11,185 nucleotides of DNA from JBLHKE01 sp047619485 (lineage in GTDB: Bacteria > Verrucomicrobiota > Verrucomicrobiia > Verrucomicrobiales > DEV007): assembly GCA_047619485.1 (NCBI GenBank), contig JBLHKE010000195.1:1-11185 (forward strand), in the 5' to 3' direction. The notes beneath the pieces were generated by a model. It had not been told where the DNA came from. It did not search any database and was given only the letters and a program-made list of their open reading frames with translations. Both the position numbers and the translations under genes were made by a program. This document shows positions 1 through 6,433 of the stretch, piece after piece (the first letter of the stretch is position 1; each line of letters starts with the position of its first letter).

Positions 1-1212
1 CCCGCTTTCCCCGCTGTCGCCACTAGAGAGCGAGAGCTTCATCCCGTCGCTGGGTAAGACCACGAAACTGAGCGTTCCATTCTTGTCGAAGGGGTCAGCC
101 CATTTGGTGTCGGTGTAGAGATTGCTGCCTGTGAGTGTTCTGAGAAACGCGATGAGGTCGTCCTTCTCTGCCTGGGTGAGATTGAGCCGCTGAGCTTGTC
201 CACCTGGGCCAGGTGTAAGCAGGCGTCGGTCGAGTCCCGGGACGACGGCCGGGATCGCGTTGTAATGGTTTACCACCGCCAGCAGATCTGGCAGTGCCGC
301 ATTGTGCATGAACCCGCTATGGGGTGACCCGTCGGCGGCGACCAGATCGCGCAGGGTGGGGGCGCGTGTGTTGGTGAAATCCGTTCCCCCGCCCAGCGAC
401 AGGCTGACCCCGTTGTTTCCAGAGTTCGGGGCGATATCAAACTCCGGCGGCTGATGGCAAGTTGCGCAGCCCGCACCTCCCTGTGGGGGCGGGGTGCGGA
501 ACAGTTGCTTGCCAGCGTTTTCTTGGGGCGTGAAATTGGCGAACGGAGCAGCATCATTCGGCGCCTGCGCGAGCCCCACATCGTATTTGCTGTCGAAGGA
601 CTGGATGCTGCGGATGAACTGAGCCAGCGTGCGCTGCACGCGTTCCTCAGTGACTTCTGAATCCCCAAAGACGCCTTGGAAGAGCACCTGGTATTCCTCG
701 ATCGCCGAGAGCTTGTCGACCAGGTCGGCAAAATCGGGATCGCCTAATGTGCCGCTGAACCCCATCTCGACATGATCTTGGATCGGCTTGCTAGCCTGAT
801 CCTCGGCGCTGGTGGCACGTTCGTCCCAGAAGAAGCGTTCCTCGTTGGAAAAGCGTGCGTTAACCAATCGCATCGAGTGACGCCCCGTCGTCCCGGCAAC
901 CCCGACACTCGCTGTGGCGGGGTCGCCGAAGGCGTTCTGCTGTCGGTGGCACGAGGAGCAGGAGATGGTGTCGTTGCGCGACAGGCGGCGGTCATAGAAC
1001 AACACCCGCCCGAGCGTCGCTCCCAGATTCGTAATTGGGTTGTCCGGCGGGGTGTTGTCCTTGGTGATGTAGTCGGGGACGGATGGCTGCGAGTAGTTGG
1101 CTGGCGCAGTCAGGTCTAATACATTTTCCTGCGCTAGGGTCGGAGTCAGGGGCGCGGCTGCAAAAATGGCTAGCAGGGAGATCGGTATGGTTTTCAATGT
1201 TGGTTTATTCAT
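1..1212 (-). CDS. Di-heme cytochrome-c peroxidase (MauG/bCCP family), 3' end outside window
   Basis: Exported di-heme c-type cytochrome of the bacterial cytochrome-c peroxidase/MauG family. Such proteins reduce peroxide, or oxidise a partner protein, in the periplasm. The frame is open for 404 codons to the window edge, so the C-terminus is missing. Residues 1-27 form a signal peptide ending T-L-A before Gln28. Heme motif CSSCH is at 85-89 and CATCH at 249-253. Family landmarks include LGRVLFYDRRLS (67-78), FFWDER with Trp129 in the usual inter-heme Trp position, the EMGF stretch near 149, and FMHNA near 302, whose Met fits the axial ligand of the high-potential heme. After the peroxidase core (about residue 365) a tail continues with hydrophobic and Ser/Gly-rich sequence that the core does not need. 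ATG 1212 gives the cleanest signal peptide. In-frame ATGs at 1227 and 1239 are alternatives, and no start has a well-placed ribosome site (GGAG lies at 1228-1231). The gene is divergent from the PSD1 cytochrome gene. The family call is firm; the substrate is unknown. Confidence 0.93.
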   Translation of the reverse strand, partial: MNKPTLKTIPISLLAIFAAAPLTPTLAQENVLDLTAPANYSQPSVPDYITKDNTPPDNPITNLGATLGRVLFYDRRLSRNDTISCSSCHRQQNAFGDPATASVGVAGTTGRHSMRLVNARFSNEERFFWDERATSAEDQASKPIQDHVEMGFSGTLGDPDFADLVDKLSAIEEYQVLFQGVFGDSEVTEERVQRTLAQFIRSIQSFDSKYDVGLAQAPNDAAPFANFTPQENAGKQLFRTPPPQGGAGCATCHQPPEFDIAPNSGNNGVSLSLGGGTDFTNTRAPTLRDLVAADGSPHSGFMHNAALPDLLAVVNHYNAIPAVVPGLDRRLLTPGPGGQAQRLNLTQAEKDDLIAFLRTLTGSNLYTDTKWADPFDKNGTLSFVVLPSDGMKLSLSSGDSGESG

Positions 1213-1283
1213 CGCGCAGTGCTTCATCTCCAAAATCATAGAGACCGTATGTTAAGTGCGCGTGAGTGGAGGGCGAAAGAATT

Positions 1284-1318
1284 GTAAAGATATGGTAAAG
1301 TTGGGTCTTTTGCAGACC
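1284..1318. promoter_or_regulatory. Direct and inverted repeats in the divergent spacer (possible operator)
   Basis: The sequence shows GTAAAG twice in direct orientation (1284-1289 and 1295-1300), 11 bases apart, followed by a perfect 5-base inverted repeat GGTCT/AGACC (1304-1308 and 1314-1318) around a 5-base centre. Direct repeats one helical turn apart are a usual arrangement for OmpR/PhoB-type response regulators. The position between the divergent peroxidase and cytochrome genes is suitable. No convincing -35/-10 pair was found on either strand, so the operator role is inference. Confidence 0.25.
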
Positions 1319-1431
1319 TCTGGGCAAAATCTAGCCACTGCCTCCGACGATGGTGCGGCAATACCAATGCGGAAGAACTGGGCTTCGTTCAATCCAAACG
1401 AAACTGTAATCTAAGGTCGGCTGGTGAAGTG

Positions 1432-1626
1432 ATGACCGAAGCGGCGGCTGCGGTGTGCGTGCAGTTTGCTAACTATTTTCATGAGATCTGCATCAGTGCG
1501 AATCGCACCAGAGTGGTTGATGTTTCAGATTTGTCCGCAAGGATGGAGGCATTTCACTCGGACATCGACTTCCGCAACATTGACCTACTGGTGCCTCATG
1601 ATATTGATTGTCAGAAGACCAAATGA
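1432..1626 (+). CDS. Possible small protein (64 aa), unknown, overlapping next start by ATGA
   Basis: Open frame of 64 codons from ATG 1432 (GTG 1429 is an in-frame alternative) to a TGA at 1624-1626. That stop overlaps the ATG of the PSD1 cytochrome gene as ATGA, an arrangement often linked to translational coupling. A weak purine-rich GGTGA (1423-1427) lies 4 bases before the ATG. The product is Ala-rich at the N-terminus, then has a mixed charged stretch ending in DFRNIDLLVPHDIDCQKTK. No signal peptide, membrane segment or recognisable domain is visible. It may be a real leader-type gene, the remnant of a longer gene, or chance. If it is not a gene, the whole interval 1213-1622 is non-coding spacer. 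Confidence 0.3.
   Translation: MTEAAAAVCVQFANYFHEICISANRTRVVDVSDLSARMEAFHSDIDFRNIDLLVPHDIDCQKTK
1613..1617 (+). promoter_or_regulatory. Ribosome binding site deciding the PSD1 cytochrome start
   Basis: AGAAG lies 5 bases before ATG 1623. An in-frame TTG at 1608 would add five residues (M-S-E-D-Q) but has no purine-rich site at suitable distance. This favours ATG 1623, which also puts the first zinc-ribbon cysteine at residue 5. Confidence 0.45.
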
Positions 1627-4496
1627 TCATCCAGTGCCCAACCTGCTCAATCGAGATCGAAGTCACCGAGGCGTTAATCGGTGCCAAAGGTCAATGCCCG
1701 GGATGTGGGGATAAGTTCATTGTGCCGGGGAGTGGCGCGCCTTCTTCAGAACAATCGGAGGGCCTCTCATCTAAGTCCGAAGTGCCCAGTGGGCAGAAGC
1801 CGGAGGCGAGGACTCCAGCTAGGAAGTTGATCAAGACCTCAGTAGCGAGAGGGCGACGACTTGCCCGATCGACCCAGCCTCGACGCGGAGGCGCGGGGGT
1901 GGCGTTGGCGATCGTCGCAATCTGTGGAGCTCTCGCTGTCTATTTTTTCGTTCTAGATGGAGGAGGGGACGACCAGGGGGCGAACGGTCCGGGCAACCAG
2001 CCCGTCACCGAATTGGCAGCATCAGAATCGCAGCCGCAGCCGGACGTGGAGGTCGATGTCCCGAAGCTGAAACCCGTCGAGCCTGAATCGATGCCAGTTA
2101 CCGCGGTTAAATCGCCGAAGCCGAAACAGATCGCGCCTGAACCCGCCCCAATTCCAAAACGGGTCGAGCGCAAGCCAATCCGGCGTATCAACAAGGGTGT
2201 TACGGTCGCGGCCCTCACGGCGGATCAAGTCTCCGAGTATGAGAACGAGATCAAGCCACTCCTCCAGGACTTCTGCTTCGACTGCCACGGCGATGGATCG
2301 TCCAAGGGCGATTTCGCAATGGATGATTACGGCAGTCTGTCAGACCATTTTGATGATCTGGGTCATTGGCTTCCGCTGTGGGAGAACATCCGCAGCCAGA
2401 TCATGCCGCCCTCCGACAAGGATCAGCTTTCAATCGATGAGAAGAAGAGGCTCATGGAGTGGATCCAGCACAGGATCTTCCAACTCGATCCCCAGCACCC
2501 GGATCCGGGTCGGGTGACCATCCGGAGACTGAACCGCACTGAATACCGTAATGCGGTCTACGATTTGCTCGGGGTCGAGTTTAACACCGCGGAGTTTTTC
2601 CCACCGGACGACACCGGGTATGGCTTCGACAATATCGGCGACGTCCTTTCGATCTCACCCCTGCTCATGGAGAAATACATCGCGGCGGCGGAAGAGGTGG
2701 TGCTCAAAGCGCTGCCGAAAGGTAAGGGCGCGCAAGTTCCCGTGCAGATGATTGCCGGAAAGGTTTTTCGAGACCCTGACAAAGAGATAAATAACGGTCG
2801 CTGGTTGCCCTTCAACGACCGCGCCACCGTGAGGACTGCGCCAACGATCCGTTGGGATGGGCAGTACGAAGTAACCGTGGAATACCAGATCCGTGGAGCC
2901 ATTGAGGCGACCGATCAGGAGGCTAAGCTGAAGGTGACCTGCGCGACGGAAACGCTTGGCGAGGAGACGCTGGGATGGGACCAGAGGGACGTGATCGAGC
3001 TTCGCGGTGTGGTGAACCTGAAAAAAGGCAGGCCCTTGTTCAAGATTAGCATGAGTCCCTCGAAGGCCCCAGCCGACGATCAGGAAGAACAGGCTGTGAC
3101 GATCAAGCGTGTTATTATCAGAGGTCCCTTGAGCGGCAAGCACCGTGAGTATTCGAAGGGGCACCAGATGATTTTCGTCGAGGGGGAACCCAAGGGGGAT
3201 CCGAAGACGAGGCAGGCGTATGCCGGTAGGATTATGCGGAGTTTCGTCAGCCGGGCGTTTCGACGGCCGATCAAGCGTGGGACGGTCGATCGTCTGGTAG
3301 CAATTGTGAAGGAGATCGATAGCCAGCCTGGCAAGGCGTTCGAAGATGGCATCCGCGAGGCGATCGCCACTTGTCTGTGTTCTCCGCGTTTTCTTTTTCG
3401 CATCGAGATCCAGCCGGAGCCGAACAACCCCGGCAAGATCGTGTCGCTCGACGAATACGCCTTGGCGTCGCGATTATCGTTTTTTCTTTGGGGCTCGGTT
3501 CCTGATGACGAGTTGCTCAGTCTAGCATTTAACAAAAAACTGAGAAAAACCCTGCCTGCCCAAGTCGACCGGATGTTAGCGGATCCGCGTTCGGAGCGCT
3601 TGGTGCAAAACTTCGTCGGTCAGTGGCTTCAAACGCGCGACGTTGCCACGACGCCTCTCGCGCCCCACGTGATCCTTGACGTGGAGGATCGCAGGGATGC
3701 GGCGAAACTCTTCGATGTGCGGCTGCTCGACGATATGGGTAAGGAGACCGAAATGTTTTTCGACTTTATCCTGCGCAACGATCGACCGGTCGAAGAAATC
3801 ATTGCGGCTCGCTATTCATTCCTGAACGAACGGTTGGCCAAATTCTACGGGATCAGTGGAGTCACTGGGGAGGGGTTTGTGAAAGTAGATCTGAGCAAAC
3901 ATCCTGAGAGGGGAGGGGTACTGACCCAAGGATCGTACCTGATCATCTCATCCAACCCGACCCGGACATCGCCTGTGAAGCGTGGGTTGTTTGTGTTGGA
4001 TAACTTTCTCGGCACCCCGGCTCCACCTCCGCCTCCGAACACGCCGGAACTGGAGGACGCCGCAGAACAGGCCGGCCCGAATCCAACCATGCGTGAAATG
4101 ATGCAGATCCACCGCGAGAATCCCGACTGCCGCGGATGCCACGCACGCATGGATCCGATCGGACTTGGACTGGAGAATTTTGATGCTCTGGGGCGGTTCC
4201 GGAGCAAGGAAAATGGCAAGCCTATCGATGCTGCTGGCGAGCTACTCACTGGAGAGAAATTTACCGATGTGGCGCAACTCAAGCAGATCCTTGCCTACGG
4301 TAGGAGAGACGATTTCTACCGGTGCCTTTCGGAAAAACTGCTCACCTACGCCATCGGTCGCGGGGTCGAATACTACGATGCTCCCACCATCGACCAACTC
4401 GTTGACCGGCTGAAAAAAAATAATGGTAAGCTGCGTGAGCTGATCATGGGGATCATCGAGAGCGCACCATTTCAGCAACGGCGCGGAAGCGAATGA
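1623..4496 (+). CDS. Membrane-anchored PSD1-type cytochrome c, DUF1587/1595/1592/1588/1585, with N-terminal zinc ribbon
   Basis: Large multidomain protein, 957 residues from ATG 1623. In order: a zinc ribbon with cysteines 5, 8, 25 and 28 (CPTC...CPGC); a basic linker; one membrane segment about 91-111 preceded by RGRR and QPRR, so the N-terminus should be cytoplasmic; a Pro/Lys/Glu-rich spacer to about 190; a planctomycete cytochrome-c (PSD1) domain with heme motif CFDCH at 218-222; DUF1587 from about 297 (VTIRRLNRTEYRNAVYDLLG); a beta-rich segment of unclear identity at about 370-520; DUF1595 (about 525-595); DUF1592 (about 610-740, with LSFFLWGSVPDDELL); DUF1588 (about 758-858) with a second CxxCH, CRGCH at 836-840; and DUF1585 to the C-terminus. 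The domain order matches the family known in Verrucomicrobiota and Planctomycetota, whose enzymatic role is not settled; a periplasmic redox role is inferred from the heme motifs. The next gene encodes DUF1552, the usual partner. The zinc ribbon on the opposite side of the membrane is the odd part. Confidence 0.93.
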   Translation: MIIQCPTCSIEIEVTEALIGAKGQCPGCGDKFIVPGSGAPSSEQSEGLSSKSEVPSGQKPEARTPARKLIKTSVARGRRLARSTQPRRGGAGVALAIVAICGALAVYFFVLDGGGDDQGANGPGNQPVTELAASESQPQPDVEVDVPKLKPVEPESMPVTAVKSPKPKQIAPEPAPIPKRVERKPIRRINKGVTVAALTADQVSEYENEIKPLLQDFCFDCHGDGSSKGDFAMDDYGSLSDHFDDLGHWLPLWENIRSQIMPPSDKDQLSIDEKKRLMEWIQHRIFQLDPQHPDPGRVTIRRLNRTEYRNAVYDLLGVEFNTAEFFPPDDTGYGFDNIGDVLSISPLLMEKYIAAAEEVVLKALPKGKGAQVPVQMIAGKVFRDPDKEINNGRWLPFNDRATVRTAPTIRWDGQYEVTVEYQIRGAIEATDQEAKLKVTCATETLGEETLGWDQRDVIELRGVVNLKKGRPLFKISMSPSKAPADDQEEQAVTIKRVIIRGPLSGKHREYSKGHQMIFVEGEPKGDPKTRQAYAGRIMRSFVSRAFRRPIKRGTVDRLVAIVKEIDSQPGKAFEDGIREAIATCLCSPRFLFRIEIQPEPNNPGKIVSLDEYALASRLSFFLWGSVPDDELLSLAFNKKLRKTLPAQVDRMLADPRSERLVQNFVGQWLQTRDVATTPLAPHVILDVEDRRDAAKLFDVRLLDDMGKETEMFFDFILRNDRPVEEIIAARYSFLNERLAKFYGISGVTGEGFVKVDLSKHPERGGVLTQGSYLIISSNPTRTSPVKRGLFVLDNFLGTPAPPPPPNTPELEDAAEQAGPNPTMREMMQIHRENPDCRGCHARMDPIGLGLENFDALGRFRSKENGKPIDAAGELLTGEKFTDVAQLKQILAYGRRDDFYRCLSEKLLTYAIGRGVEYYDAPTIDQLVDRLKKNNGKLRELIMGIIESAPFQQRRGSE

Positions 4497-4543
4497 GGAA
4501 TTTCATCTTTTAAAGCGGACGAACACTCGTACAATCAAATATC

Positions 4544-5911
4544 ATGAAGCAGGATTTCAGCAAACTCAGTCGCCGCAGCGTCCTACGAGGCATCGGAATA
4601 TCGATGGCGCTACCCGCGCTGGAATCATTTCGTCCGTTACTTGCGGCGGGTAACGCAAGCCCGGCGGTTGGAACAACGGCAAGCGGGGCTCCGCTACGGA
4701 TGGCCTACCTTTACATTCCGAATGGAGTCAACGTAGCGAAGTGGCGTCCCGATGGAACGAACGCCAGCTACAAGATGGGTGAGACTTTCGGCGCGGTCGA
4801 AAAATTACGCGAACACTTCCAGGTGTTCAGCGGTTTTGAGCACAAGAATGCGACTTCGGGAAAAGATGGTGCGGGTCATCACGCGCGTGGTAGCGCAACG
4901 TTCCTCACCGGCAAGCGCGCGAAAAAGACGGCAGGCTCCGATATCCAAGCGGGGATCTCGGTTGATCAGCTCGCGGCGATGGCGGCGAAGGAACTGACGC
5001 GTTTTCCATCGCTTGAACTCACGACTTCAGGCGTCCGTAAATCGGGCAAATGTGATTCGGGATACTCCTGTGCCTACCAGTTCAATATCTCCTGGCGTTC
5101 CGCGACGCAGCCGATGACGCCCGAGGCGAACCCGCGCGCTGTATTTGAGCGACTCTTCGGATCTGGCAGTTCCAAAGACCGGTCCAATAGCCTCGGCCAG
5201 CGATATGCCTCGAAGCGCTCGTTACTGGACTTCATTCAGGAAGACGCCAAGGCACTCAACAAATACCTTGGTCGCAATGATCGTCAGAAAGTCGATGAGT
5301 ACCTGACCGGGGTGCGGGAGATCGAGCAGCAGATCGAAAAGGTGGAAGCTCTCGGACTGCCCCCCGACCCTGGGGTCGACGCACCGGAGGGGCGTGGATC
5401 TTCTCACAAGGAACACATCCGTCTCTTGATGGACATGATGGTGCTGGCTTTCCAGACCGACTCCACGCGGGTCTCGACCTTTATTTTGGAACACGAGGGC
5501 AGCAACCGGAACTTCAAAGACATCGGTGTCAGTGAGGGGCACCACAGTCTCTCTCATCATCAGAGGAATAAGGAGAAGCTCGATAAGATTGCCAAGATCG
5601 ACCGATTCTACATGGAGCAATACGGCTACTTGATGGAAAAGATGGAAGCGATCGAGGATGTCGACGGCAAGAGCCTGCTGCACAACTCCATGCTTGTGTA
5701 TGGCAGCGCCATTTCCGATGGCAACGCCCACAGCAATAGCAACATTCCCGTGGTTCTCGCAGGCCATGGAGGCGGGGCACTCAGCCCCGGTCGTCACCGT
5801 GAACTCGGTGAGAAGACACCGATGTCGAACCTCTACGTGCGCTTGCTCCAAGAGTTTGGCGTCAAGAACCCGGGCTTCGGCGACGCCAACGGCGTGCTAA
5901 AGAAGGTCTGA
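4544..5911 (+). CDS. DUF1552 protein, Tat-exported
   Basis: Protein of 455 residues with a twin-arginine signal: SRRSVLRG at 9-16, then a hydrophobic stretch (GISMALPAL), so it should be exported folded. The body matches the DUF1552 family: RMAYLYIPNGVNVAKWRP near the N-terminus, HHARGSATFLTG around residue 110, CDSGYSCAYQFNISW around 170, a His-rich stretch SEGHHSLSHHQ around 330-340, and YGSAISDGNAHSNSNIPVVLAGHGGG split over about 386-411. The His/Asp-rich stretches could bind a metal, and the family is thought to share an alkaline-phosphatase-like fold with DUF1501; this is family knowledge plus inference. It starts 47 bases after the PSD1 cytochrome stop on the same strand, with no terminator visible between, so the two are probably an operon. 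No clear Shine-Dalgarno precedes ATG 4544, but the Tat signal begins right there. The biochemical function is unknown. Confidence 0.93.
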   Translation: MKQDFSKLSRRSVLRGIGISMALPALESFRPLLAAGNASPAVGTTASGAPLRMAYLYIPNGVNVAKWRPDGTNASYKMGETFGAVEKLREHFQVFSGFEHKNATSGKDGAGHHARGSATFLTGKRAKKTAGSDIQAGISVDQLAAMAAKELTRFPSLELTTSGVRKSGKCDSGYSCAYQFNISWRSATQPMTPEANPRAVFERLFGSGSSKDRSNSLGQRYASKRSLLDFIQEDAKALNKYLGRNDRQKVDEYLTGVREIEQQIEKVEALGLPPDPGVDAPEGRGSSHKEHIRLLMDMMVLAFQTDSTRVSTFILEHEGSNRNFKDIGVSEGHHSLSHHQRNKEKLDKIAKIDRFYMEQYGYLMEKMEAIEDVDGKSLLHNSMLVYGSAISDGNAHSNSNIPVVLAGHGGGALSPGRHRELGEKTPMSNLYVRLLQEFGVKNPGFGDANGVLKKV

Positions 5912-6002
5912 TTTGTTGCGCTAGCGCTGCTTGGTCGCCCGCTGAGAGCTACCGCTCGAACTGCAGGGGATCGCCTTCTAGCCGCACTTCTAACCTGAAC
6001 CA

Positions 6003-6175
6003 AATCTCGGCGAGATTGCCGGATCGGGTAAGTCCGACAGTCTCTTAAGAGCCTGAGATCGAAATCCCCCCTTTTTCAACACCCTGATAGGTGAGACCAT
6101 GGGCTTCGAAAGCAGCTGTTCGCAGGGTTGTCAATTGCTTGCGATCGAGTTCCGGTCGGACTAAGATCGGACTAA
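6003..6175. promoter_or_regulatory. Spacer with dyads and three copies of TCGGACT before the prepilin gene
   Basis: Within the gene-free stretch 5912-6174 several symmetric elements are visible. There is a 7+1+7 dyad AATCTCG/CGAGATT at 6003-6017 and a 10-base palindrome CTCTTAAGAG at 6042-6051. The motif TCGGACT occurs inverted at 6031-6037 and directly at 6156-6162 and 6167-6173. The two direct copies extend to the 9-mer TCGGACTAA, lie 11 bases apart, and the last overlaps the ATG of the prepilin gene by one base. This could be an operator for the prepilin gene. No U-run follows the dyads, so they do not look like intrinsic terminators for the upstream DUF1552 gene. Confidence 0.3.
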
Positions 6176-6432
6176 TGATCGCCAAAGCATATCGAAAGCC
6201 GTGTGGATTCACCCTAGTCGAGAGTCTGGTCGTGATGTTCACTATCATCTTGCTCGCTTCGATTTTGATTCCCGGTCTCATGGGGCGGGGCGGGAGAGCG
6301 CCCGAGCAGCCGTCCCCGGAACCCGCGATCGAGAAAAAATCAGCCAAAGAGCTCTCTGCTCCATTGACGGCGAATGGATCTCGGGAGGCGGAGGCTGTGC
6401 AGCCGGAGTCTCCGGCTCCGCTCGGGGAGTGA
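6175..6432 (+). CDS. Short prepilin-type N-terminal protein (type IV pilin-like, 85 aa)
   Basis: The N-terminus is a class III (prepilin) signal: an 11-residue basic leader ending in Gly11, cleavage site G/FTLVESLVV, Glu at mature position 5, and one hydrophobic helix to about residue 37 (TIILLASILIPGLMG). It should be cut and N-methylated by a prepilin peptidase and held in the inner membrane or built into a pseudopilus. The mature remainder of about 48 residues is Pro/Glu/Ser/Ala-rich and has no globular pilin domain, so it is much shorter than common pilins (about 120-180). ATG 6175 is chosen because it gives a normal leader length; an in-frame start at 6091 would put 28 unrelated residues in front. 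No good Shine-Dalgarno is visible. Its stop lies 1 base from the stop of the convergent gene. It may be a minor pseudopilin, a truncated relic, or a membrane anchor reusing the prepilin signal. Confidence 0.7.
   Translation: MIAKAYRKPCGFTLVESLVVMFTIILLASILIPGLMGRGGRAPEQPSPEPAIEKKSAKELSAPLTANGSREAEAVQPESPAPLGE
6401..6417. terminator. GC-rich dyad at the convergent gene ends (possible bidirectional terminator)
   Basis: A perfect dyad AGCCGGAG-T-CTCCGGCT (8-base arms) sits in the last codons of the prepilin gene, just before two convergent stop codons 1 base apart. As RNA it can form a 7-base-pair stem with a 3-base loop on either strand. No U-tract follows on either side, so it is not a classical intrinsic terminator. 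The placement suggests a role in ending or separating the two transcripts, which is inference. Confidence 0.3.
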
Positions 6433-6433
6433 A

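Noticed and set aside
1213..1430. Sigma-70 type promoters for the peroxidase and PSD1 genes
   Set aside because: Candidate hexamers (TTGCAG at 1310, TTGTAA at 1282) had no acceptable -10 at 16-18 bases, so no promoter is called.
2497..2510. 14-base perfect palindrome ACCCGGATCCGGGT
   Set aside because: It lies deep inside the PSD1 coding sequence at a natural HPDPG segment in GC-rich DNA; no reason to think it is a site.
5918..5927. 10-base palindrome GCGCTAGCGC just after the DUF1552 stop, considered as a terminator
   Set aside because: It has no loop and no following T-run, so it does not make a normal intrinsic terminator.
6045..6347. Minus-strand open frame of about 100 codons opposite the prepilin gene
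   Set aside because: It overlaps the clear prepilin signal on the plus strand and its translation shows no domain or export signal; it is a shadow frame.
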